Source: Liolophura sinensis
Lineage: Eukaryota > Mollusca > Polyplacophora > Chitonida > Chitonidae
Length of the DNA stretch: 64,000 bases
Assembly (NCBI RefSeq): GCF_032854445.1
Contig: NC_088303.1
Coordinates: 19,849,501 to 19,913,500 of the forward strand
Direction of reading: 5' to 3'
How positions within the stretch are numbered: position 1 is the first letter of the stretch; every line of letters begins with the position of its first letter. Below are positions 55,736 through 64,000 of this stretch, piece after piece. The notes under the pieces were generated by a model. That model saw only the letters and a list, made by a program, of their open reading frames with translations. It was not told the DNA's origin and ran no database searches. The translations under genes were made by a program, and so were the position numbers.

Positions 55736-55989
55736 ACGGTTTTTAAGAACTGAAAGACCATAAATTACGACCAACAGGAAAGTCTCTTGGTGCGAACAAA
55801 AAATAGTTTACTGCTATTCTGTGTCTTTGTCGCAGACTGGAACCTGGTGTAAAAGACAAAATAAACCATCCCAACCAGACACAGTGTATGGACATCCGGC
55901 TGATGCCGGTCACCACCTCGTGTTGAGCACCAAGCCATCGAAGGAGGTGTAATAAGAGCGCTAATTTTAAAGTCTTCGGCTTTGGTTTG

Positions 55990-56050
55990 GACTGCAGTTT
56001 GAACCGCGAGTCTCCTTAAAAGGTGAACATTCTAACCTCTCCGCCACTTG
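55990..56050 (-). mobile_element. tRNA-like fragment (Leu/Ser type)
   Basis: On the minus strand CAAGTGGCGGAGAGGTTAGA resembles an A-box region and GCGGTTCAAACTGC a B-box. It lacks pairing acceptor arms that I can see, so it is more likely a SINE head or tRNA relic than a functional gene. Confidence 0.35.
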
Positions 56051-56239
56051 AGTAAGTGACAACTTTAATTTAGACGGAATGATGAATGACAGACTCTTGT
56101 TGAACGCCAAACTCAAGTATTTTTCACTAATACGATGTGGAAGAAACCTGAGGTAAACAACTGAACTTTGGCAAGTTTCTGATGAACGTTGCACCACCAC
56201 GTAAACAACTTATTGTTGGTCAGGCCGCTACAAAGCGCG

Positions 56240-56345
56240 AGGGTAGGGGAATGTACAAATTCCTTCTTAATGCCAGGGGTTGAACCCGAGCCGTTCGTGC
56301 CTCTGGGTTACCGTCGCGTACCTTTCTCACTGAGCTACATGTCCC
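56240..56345 (-). mobile_element. tRNA-derived SINE head or tRNA relic
   Basis: On the minus strand: GGGACATGTAGCTCAGTGAG (A-box), then CGGCTCGGGTTCAACCCCTG (B-box). The spacing is longer than in an ordinary tRNA and the 5' and 3' ends do not pair, so I call it a tRNA-derived element of a family different from the main SINE. Confidence 0.5.
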
Positions 56346-56460
56346 GTTCCACTTCCCATGGAGAAACAAATATTTCCTGTTCAAGCTTACTAGTTCTGAC
56401 ATTACTTTAATACTATGCAGTATAGTACAGGAATCGATGTTGGTAGGCTGAAGAAGACAA

Positions 56461-58618
56461 GCATGAAAAACAAAATCTAAATCTTTGTATGTATAAAATC
56501 ATTTATTTTATAAACTGAGTGATCTAAAAAAATTTTTTTAATCTATTTACAAGTAGGATTTACAAAAGTTTTAAATGTTATTCTGAGGCGTAATCATGGG
56601 CACAATGTATATGGAATATGTATATAAATCCTGAAATTAATAGTGATGGATGATATACAAAAACTGATGACAAGGTTAGCGGAACTTTCCAGAACTGAGA
56701 TAGTTACTATTAGACAGATTAGAATTAATCCCCAAGTATTATCACAAAGTCCTAGGCAACAGAGCAGACTCAACATGGGTCTTTCAGGTCACCTAGACTT
56801 TTACATAGAAATGCAGCATTTCATAAAGCACTTGATGGAGAATAGTTCAGATGTAAATAAGAACCTACATCAAAACGGCTTTTTTCATTTTTCCACAATA
56901 GCAGGATATAAATATATACAATGATAAAATGTGCTATAATAATATACAGTTATGTCAGTATTTTTTTATATAACTAAAATGGAAAAAGTGCAAACACGGC
57001 AAAAATATGGACACAAAGGTAAAATATCAGTTGATGATATGGTCATAAAAATGTTACCAGTAATGGTGGAGATAAACCTGAAGCAAACGTAAAATCTCTA
57101 ACATAATTAGCAATAAAATGTTAACTGTCTTGCACAGAAAATCGTTTATTGGTTCTAAAATATATGTAAGTTTTTTTCTCTACATAAAACTTTTGTTGGA
57201 ATGTATAGGAATGTGTACACTTGAAACTATGCATAATTTTGTGTTCTACCTAACACATCCGTCACCAACCTTACCAGACACACACCTGGCAACACACTTA
57301 GTCAATACAAATGATCACTCTTATGCACCATAGTTCACCTACTAGAGCTAAATATACAAACACAGAGTACAAAAATATACAGTTGCAAATATCCCATACA
57401 TAAACGGGACAGATCTTTACAGGTAATAACAGTTTATACATAGATATACATGTGGATCTTTAGTTTCCCAGCTTAATAGTATGTCTACCATATATTGGCA
57501 AAAACAAATTTGCAAGAAGAAGATCGCATGACTGGAAAAGAAAAAACCTTTTCACCTGCTATTTGATGTTTAGGAACAAAATCTCAGATTCAAAAATCGG
57601 TTCAAGAATCCATCTTTGCGTTATTTCCTTGTTATGATTAACATGTCCAACGTCTCATTTTTGTGAAAATTTATATCAAAAAAGGAGTAAAGTCCAGCAG
57701 ACATTAAAAAAAGTGGAACAAGGCAGACAAAACCAGAAAATTAATAGAAATATCTTACTGCTGGTATGAAATATCACTGCAGAAATGAATATCAATTATA
57801 TACACTTCCTTACAGACACCTGTGCTTTTTCATAGCAATCTATTTCAATTACACAACATCTACTACTTGCCACGTGCCGATACAAACCATGATCAACAAG
57901 CTGGTCTTCATTTAAATCATTACATTTCCATACTTTTCAAATATTTTCTCTGGTTGAGAATTTATTCATTGATCACAAGGTCAGTGAATGTATGAAAAAA
58001 CATTAAAGAGGAAAACGGAGAGATCAAAGAAAAGTGAGTTGTACACCATGAGTATAGAGCTATAAGGTGATCTCTCTGGGAGTTGAACCCCTTCCTAGAG
58101 TGCATTAAAGTCACAGGTATATATAGTAGAGTATGTCAGAAAAGTCTGACAGTTTAGATCTATGAGCATTAAAGAAGAGCATTAAAGAAGAGCACAAAAG
58201 ACAAAACCAAGAACCAAAAGAAAAAAAATTGCCCAAGTTACAAACCTAAGAAGAAAAATTTGTTCTTCACAAAAGATATAGCTGTTTTTAACACCAAAAA
58301 TAACAGAATGGTTGCAAGCATCAGCTGCTTGAGGGAATGACGATTTTCTCAAACAAATAAAAGCCATTAGAGCTAGCATGTAGCTGACATAGGACAGGTA
58401 AAATATACTTTAACAAAACAATCTTTTCCAAATCTTGCGTTTAGGATTTTCCAGGCAATATTCTGACCACTTATTACACGTATATAACTAAAATAACAAG
58501 CATTGCCTGATCTAATATGCACTATTTAAATTTTTGCAATACAAGTAATTACACAGATTTTTATTTACAGATGAATGCAGATGTTATTATGAATGGCAGA
58601 AAAAAATCCCAGAAACTA
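56461..58618 (-). other. Probable 3' UTR of the CD109-like gene
   Basis: AT-rich sequence without exons follows the stop codon at 58619. A minus-strand AATAAA hexamer at 56507-56502 would give a 3' UTR of about 2.1 kb. No SINE is recognised in this stretch, in contrast to both sides, which fits a transcribed UTR. The end is an inference. Confidence 0.4.
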
Positions 58619-58803
58619 TCAGGTTCGCAAGAGATACCGATGTGTTAAATATGCCAGCAATAGAGATAAAACAGTAAAGCTGCTTTTGATGATGGTGGCT
58701 GCATTAAATGTGGGGCAATATGGACACTGAAATGAGCCACAGACCCAGCATAAATTCTGGTTAAACAAGTTGTTTGTGGTGTACAGCGTTGTGTTGTGAA
58801 GAC
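58619..58803 (-). CDS. CD109-like last exon with GPI-anchor-type tail
   Basis: It encodes GLHNTTLYTTNNLFNQNLCW, then VCGSFQCPYCPTFNAATIIK, then a hydrophobic SSFTVLSLLLAYL and a short basic end THRYLLRT before TGA. Four Cys in CWVC..CPYC recall the Cys cluster before the CD109 GPI signal. The hydrophobic stretch (about 13 residues) is short, and the basic end is unusual for a GPI signal, so a single-pass membrane anchor is an alternative. Confidence 0.85.
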
Positions 58804-61800
58804 CTGTGAATAAACAAACAGATTTCAAAGTTACTGAAGACATCAAGTGAAGAACAAATAACGTATGAACTAAAGAATGTCAAAATTATAAATATTTATT
58901 TTAGGGCAATATTACAATGATTTTGATGAATTTGTGTTTTACACAAGCAGGGTTTACAGGTAGAGAAATTTGCCATCAGGTACATGCTTCTGACAAGCCT
59001 CCCATTTGCAATGTTTTCACAAGAATGACACAGTATTTTTTGTTATTCTAGATCTGCAAAGTGTCATAATTGGCTACTTACATCACTGCAGTTTTTATAC
59101 CTATTTCAGTTTAGGCCCCAGGCAGCATGTTAGTTGCTGCTGTCTAAATATTTACATGTAACAGTTAAAATAAAACCCCAAGGAGACCCTTTGAAAATTG
59201 AAACTGAATTTAACTGGTTACAAGTAAGTATTTGCCAGCTATCACACTGTCGTTGCTGCCCTGGTTTTACTCTCTGTACACTTTACAGTCTTATATATAT
59301 ATATCATATAGCATTCAGCCAGTGATTGATCCAAAACAAATAAAGTCATGTTAATTTACTGATCATGTAACAAGTTGTTGCTGATTGCTGGATCTCACCT
59401 GGCTCATAATAATCGTACACTCTCATCTGGTGCTGTATGGTGGCATTAGCAGCGGGGTACCAGCGGTCAGCGCGAAATCGGACACACGTCTTACTCTGGT
59501 CAAGCTGAAACCAGGGAAAAAAATAGTTTAAGCCTGTGGTATTAAACCAGTACACCCAGTTTACATTACATCATACATGTAAAAATGACAGGTAAAAAAA
59601 CTTCAAATGTTTAGTTCAGGTAAGAAACATGTAAAAAAACAAAAAAACAAACAAACCTGGGAGCAACTTAAAAACTCAGAAATTAAAAGGTGATGCAAGA
59701 ATATATTTGTTTATTTGAGTTTCCCATTGGCCATGGAGACCTCCTGCAATAATACAGGTATGTACTGTCGGCTCATCCCCATCTAAGCTAAACTACAGGC
59801 CTAAGATGAGGTCAAGTGCTTTCACATAACTCACATAATCAAAATAGAAGACAACTTTTCTGTAGTAGAATTCTGCTCGTTTCAGATTGGGGACAGTTCT
59901 GGCCTGGACATAGGAGCGCAGGGTATCATTCATCACCACAAATCCCGTGGGTATGTCCACTTCCATGACTGCCAAGCCTGAGCGCAAACTCTTTTCCAAA
60001 TATGTCCATCTGAATTAGGCAAACAATATGACATGTATATATATTCAACACCAAAATTCCATTCCAACTATGCCTATGTGTAAAACAAGGCAAGTGAAAA
60101 CAGACCGCTGACGTAAATGTTGTTGAACAACATGGCTATATACTAATTGTTAATGAACTCAACTCAAGAAATAGCAGATAATGAGTGACTTGACCGATAA
60201 AGGACGTAATATTTATTCATCTGATAGGTGTTTTACAACGAATTCAAGAATATTTCACTTATATAACAGCAACCAGAATTATGGTGGGAGGAACCCGGGC
60301 AGAGGGAAACCCACGCCCATCTGCAGGTAGCTGGCAGACCTAACATACATCATAAGGTCCAAGAACAAAATAATGGCAGGCAATTATTTAAAAACCAGAC
60401 AAAATCCAGACAAAATGAGTGTACAGATATGAACTATCTCACCTGGCACATGTAGTCATTTCCACCATTGAGATATTGCGTCCTCCCCAGCTGATGTGGT
60501 CCATTATCATGTCAAAGGCTTTGACTGGAGGCTCCTTCTGCTGCCAGGGGTATTCCACATTGACAGACACAGCCAGCTGGAAACCAAAGCGGAATCACCA
60601 TAGATTATCTTACTGCAACTCAGCACCTGCATTATTCATCTACAATTCTGCCTCCCAGAAGCAGCCAGGCTTTAGGACATGAATCAGGCAAGCAAACGTG
60701 GATGAATTCAGAGGTCATTTTTGGTCATAAAAGTTTGCATAAACCATTGAGAATTATCTTTCTCCAAGTCTTAAGGTGAATGGTGCTACCTTAAACAGGA
60801 GATTTGCGTGCGCATGCAGGACAGGTCACAATAATAAGGTCACCATGATAAGATACCTAGATGTTTACCTGGATGTTGACTAACTAAACTTTTAAAAATG
60901 GAGTTGTTCTGAAGATTAAAGACATTTGCCTGTTCATCATGTTTTTAACTTATGTATTTATTTTTTGATTTGATTGTGACAATGGTGGGAGGGAACAGTG
61001 CAGAGCCCGGGGGAAACCCAAGACCATATGCAGGCTGCTGGCAGACCTTCCCAGGTACCTGGAGAGAAAGCCAGCATGAGGAGGACTTGAACTTACAACA
61101 GTCGCATTAATGAGAGGCTCCCGAGTCAATGTGCTGTGTTAGCATGCTAACCACTAGGCCCTGGACGCTCCACATCATCCTCCATTACCATACACTAACA
61201 AACAATAGGCTATTTTGGTGAACCAAGACCATCCTTTGATGTAGGTTCCTTGTGCATGCGAAAAAGTTAAAATTGTTATCATATAAACTGTTGATATCAA
61301 ACAATATGGGTAATAATCCACCTGTGCCATAGATAACTTACATTTGGCCTGCTGGAACACGTTGTCCTCCATGAGCATATGGCATTTTTGGGATGGGAAT
61401 CTTTTATTTCCAATGGCTTTTATTCCGGAAAGTAATGAAGACAACAAAACAACTACCTGAGAGCAAGCTACCTTAGAAATTGCCAGCTCACCTGTAACAT
61501 GGCTCTACCCGCTCCTTGAGACTCTACCTGGACCAAACCCCAGACATTGGGCAGCTGAAATCAGGTAACCACAGGTGGTGAAACAGACATAATGGACACA
61601 AACATATAATTGCTTGAGAATGGATATATGTACAGGTGTACAAAGATCGAGAAAAGTATTTTTCTTCAAAAATGTCCATGGTTAAAACAAGTATAAAATG
61701 TTATAAAACATTAGAAGAAAATGACTACTACGAATAAATACACAAGTTTCAAAGCCCTAGGTTTCCAAAGATTTGTGAATTTTCATGGACATAAATAAAA

Positions 61801-63230
61801 CTTTACTTATTCAGTCCTTCATTTTACTTGATTGATGTATGATGTTTTTGCACTAGAGAATTTTTCGTTTGTATGACAATTGCCAGGTTTTTTGGAAAAT
61901 GCCATCTGTTACTTACCTCTGCCACCTGAAGATTAGTGTAGTTGTCTCTGGACAAAATACTGAAGGCCTTCCAGCTGGGAGTGGCTGTGGACTCCAGCGT
62001 GACAGCCATGTCAAACACGTTACGATTGGGATCCACTTTGGTGAAGGCCACGAGCGCTTCCATGGCAGCCAAGGTGTCCTATTGACCAGGAATAAAGGAT
62101 TGAAAAAATCAGCAAGTACAACAACTGCTTCCACAGTGAGAAAGATTCTTGAGGAAGATTTAGCACGTAGGAAATTATTACAAAGATGTAACATATACAC
62201 AGACACTCTGATCCATGTCAGATTTGTTACAATAAGTAGAGTGCCTAGAGAAACCACATTCCTTTATACAGTTCCTGACTATTAAACCTCCTGATACATG
62301 TATATGACTATAACCTGAGACATGATTGGTGAACTGCCTCAATCAACTGCACCAATCATAACACATCTGCTGTCTGGCTTCGGGATTTATTTCCTCTCTT
62401 AAATGTCATATTGGTTGAAGGCAAGTGTGTGACATGGTTTTACCTGTGTGTGACATGTTTATACCTGTGTGTGACATGTTTATACCTGCTGTGTGACATG
62501 TTTATACCTGCTGTGTGTGACATGGGTTTACCTGCGTGATGTATTTACACCAGTGTGACATGTTTACCTGTGTGTGACATGTTTATACCTGTGTGTGACA
62601 TGGTTTTACCTGTGTGACATGTTTATACCTGTGTGACATGTTTACCTGTGTGTGACATGTGTTTATACCAGTGTGACATGTTTACCTGTGTGTGACATGT
62701 TTATACCTGTGTGTGACATGGGTTTACCTGTGTGTGACATGGGTTTACCTGCATGATGTGTTTATACCAGTGTGACATGTTTACCTGTGTGTGACATGTT
62801 TACCTGTGTGTGACATGTTTATACCTGTGTGTGACATGGTTTTACCTGTGTGTGACATGTTTATACCTGCTGCGTGTGACATGTTTATACTTGCTGCGTG
62901 ACATGGTTTTACTTGTGTGACATGTTTATACCTGTGTGTGACATGGTTTTACCTGTGTGTGACATGTTTATACCTGCATGTAACATGGTTTTACCTGTGT
63001 GGAGACAAAACCACCATTGTAGTTCCTCATGTTGTTCAGCCACCTCATGATGGAATCCCGCTCATATTTCAGGCCGTCATGGCTGATATGGGCCATGAGA
63101 GCGTATGCTGTTGTGTGCACAGCATAAGCGTCATTTTCCAGCTCCAGACGAGGGTCCAGATAACGAATAGCATTCTGGATGTTGGACGGGTTGGGAGGTA
63201 CTACCTGGTCTGCCCAGTACAACTCCTCAG
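58619..63230 (-). CDS. CD109-like thioester-containing protein (A2M family), C-terminal seven exons
   Basis: A2M-family proteins (alpha-2-macroglobulin, C3, TEPs, CD109) are secreted or GPI-anchored and bind proteases or microbes through a thioester domain. Exons in order: 63230-62995, 62078-61917, 61554-61492, 60576-60443, 60009-59835, 59504-59399, 58803-58619 (TGA); about 352 residues; all phases join. Seen: the end of the thioester domain (DAYAVHTTAYALMAH, then RWLNNMRNYNGGFVSTQ|DTLAAMEALVAF), the following MG/CUB-like strands, the receptor-binding domain (SGLAVMEVDIPTGFVVMND, ending RVYDYYEPG), then a short Cys-containing tail with a final hydrophobic segment. VxDYYEP followed by Cys residues and a hydrophobic end is the CD109 pattern rather than that of C3 or A2M. 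The thioester GCGEQ site and bait region lie beyond the window's right edge, so activity cannot be judged. Confidence 0.92.
59399..60009 (-). CDS. CD109-like receptor-binding-domain exons (60009-59835 and 59504-59399)
   Basis: The first, joined in phase 2 to TGTGCC AG|, encodes RWTYLEKSLRSGLAVMEVD, IPTGFVVMNDTLRSYVQART, and FYYRKVVFYFDY. The second encodes LDQSKTCVRFRADRWYPAAN, ATIQHQMRVYDYYEP. The order (GLAVMEV, TGF, C-x-F, VYDYYEP) matches the receptor-binding beta-sandwich of the A2M family, with AN-AT an N-glycosylation sequon. Confidence 0.92.
60213..60345 (-). mobile_element. SINE 3' half, reverse orientation
   Basis: TCTGATAGGTGTTTTACAAC, TCAAGAATATTTCACTTATA, AGAATTATGGTGGGAGGAAC, CCATCTGCAGGTAGCTGGCA. 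It lies in a CD109-like intron. Confidence 0.82.
60955..61172 (-). mobile_element. SINE, diverged at the 3' end, reverse orientation
   Basis: TGGTGGGAGGGAACAGTGCA, GAGCCCGGGGGAAACCCAAG, GAGAAAGCCAGCATGAGGAG, GCATGCTAACCACTAGGCCC. The segment normally next to the tail is missing. Confidence 0.82.
62425..62994. repeat. 21-bp tandem array starting at a splice donor, about 27 units
   Basis: On the minus strand units read GTAAAACCATGTTACATGCAG or GTATAAACATGTCACACACAG, each starting GTA and ending CAG. The first unit begins exactly at the exon-intron boundary (62994), so its GTAAAA is the donor itself. The array fills the first 570 bp of the intron. Unit length varies slightly (17-23). Confidence 0.92.
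62995..63230 (-). CDS. CD109-like exon: end of the thioester domain
   Basis: Entered in phase 1 after TTGTTTTCAG; encodes EELYWADQVVPPNPSNIQN, YLDPRLELENDAYAVHTTAY and NNMRNYNGGFVSTQ. The TTAYAL and GGFxSTQ motifs are hallmarks of the alpha-alpha-toroid thioester domain. The donor CACACAG|GTAAAA is the first unit of the 21-bp tandem array that follows. Confidence 0.93.
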
Positions 63231-64000
63231 CTGAAAACAAAGAAAAGCCCAATATACATGAAACAATCTGTATTACATTGTTTTTGTGTTTCTCTGCTGT
63301 TACACTACATTCAAGAATTTTTCCAATTATAAAATATGATTTGTAGAGAAAACTTCAGTGCACAAAAAATAAAACCCACTGTAATTCACCATTCACGCAT
63401 GTAACCTTCTGACTTAAACCCACAACTGATGTTTAGCAACCAATCCACTCTGACAAGAAAAAATTTTCCTTAAGCTAAAAACATTTAATGCAATTGGAAT
63501 GTTTACTTTTGGACCCTGAGACAAAATAATAAGAAATAGGTCAATAAATGTTACATCAACAATATATAACTCCAATATATGGGCCCATAAAATAAGTATG
63601 CATTTAAGTGATAACTGTTGACTTAATGGGACATACCGCTGATGTCAAAAAAATTGTGCTGTTTAGACCTATCTACATTAAGTTGAGACTTTCAGATGTC
63701 TACTGACACATACCTGACTCTGAGTGGACGATCGAATGTTTAGTTTTATTCGAGGCTTCCCTTCAACCATCAACTCACTCAAATCGCTACATTTACAAAG
63801 TTTTTTTAGTCAGTTACCTCCCCTTGTCTAGACGACGACAGATGTTCGATGAACTTGAAATGTCAGACGCGGCACTGTGTTGTAATTATGTGGTCTACCC
63901 TGTAATTTCAGTTCTGCCATTGGCAATTACGAGTACTTTATAAAACATTATCAATAGAAAGGAAGATCGTATTTGATTTACTAGACCTCTGATTTACTTT
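63231..64000. other. Intron of the CD109-like gene, no confident exon
   Basis: The exon at 63230 needs an upstream exon ending in phase 1. A minus-strand donor-like AGTCAG|GTATGT at 63714 exists, but the frame before it meets a stop within 16 codons and has no convincing acceptor. I see no thioester motif here. Confidence 0.6.

Larger units (their letters stand above)
49011..56460. other. Intergenic region, no gene recognised
   Basis: No ORF here has splice sites and recognisable protein content on either strand. The longest ORFs are around 80-110 codons, as expected by chance in AT-rich DNA. Contents: SINE copies (49948, 52675, 55396), a long-TIR element (50252-50552), tRNA-like pieces (55990-56050, 56240-56345) and an A-rich run near 53675-53707. 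Confidence 0.65.

Noticed and set aside
56240-56345. Functional tRNA gene on the minus strand
   Set aside because: Box spacing is too long and the ends do not pair; better explained as a tRNA-derived SINE head.
63714-63762. Possible upstream exon of the CD109-like gene ending AGTCAG|GTATGT
   Set aside because: In the needed phase the frame is open for only about 16 codons after a TGA and there is no convincing acceptor; the residues do not resemble the thioester domain.

Overview
The window is eukaryotic. It is AT-rich, carries three intron-rich genes with canonical GT-AG splice sites, and is full of short interspersed repeats. At least twenty copies of one tRNA-derived SINE, plus fragments of other short elements whose layout I associate with molluscs, suggest a lophotrochozoan, most likely a mollusc. 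The species cannot be fixed from the sequence alone.

Layout. Positions 1-5866: no exon found; relics of a SINE and a MITE. Positions 5867-20736 (+): the 3' part of the Acinus gene (ACIN1), 16 exons, an acidic/RS-rich protein with an RRM and the RSB motif; its N-terminal exons lie to the left or were not recognised. Positions 20737-25780: convergent intergenic DNA holding both 3' UTRs and several SINEs. Positions 25781-48880 (-): a complete CEP89 (CCDC123) gene, 21 coding exons whose phases all join, predicting 773 residues (about 780 in human as I remember it). Positions 48881-58618: the CEP89 5' flank, about 7 kb without a recognised gene, a 301-bp element with long inverted repeats, tRNA-like SINE pieces, and the probable 3' UTR of the last gene. 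Positions 58619-63230 (-): the last seven exons of a CD109-like thioester-containing (alpha-2-macroglobulin family) protein with a C-terminal GPI-type hydrophobic tail; the rest lies beyond the right edge.

The three genes have unrelated roles: splicing and the exon-junction complex (ACIN1), centriolar distal appendages and ciliogenesis (CEP89), and extracellular protease binding or opsonin-like function (CD109/TEP). I see no functional cluster.

The most unusual structure is the set of tandem arrays inside introns, several of them abutting or containing exon-intron junctions. A 119-bp array in CEP89 repeats the 3' half of exon 4 with its splice donor. A 102-bp duplication repeats the end of CEP89 exon 13. 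A 21-bp array in the CD109-like gene starts exactly at a splice donor, and many of its units reproduce CAG|GTA. Other CEP89 introns hold 26-, 30-, 32-, 42- and 83-bp arrays. Exon coordinates were derived by hand from splice consensus, phase continuity and recalled protein family sequence; no alignment was run.
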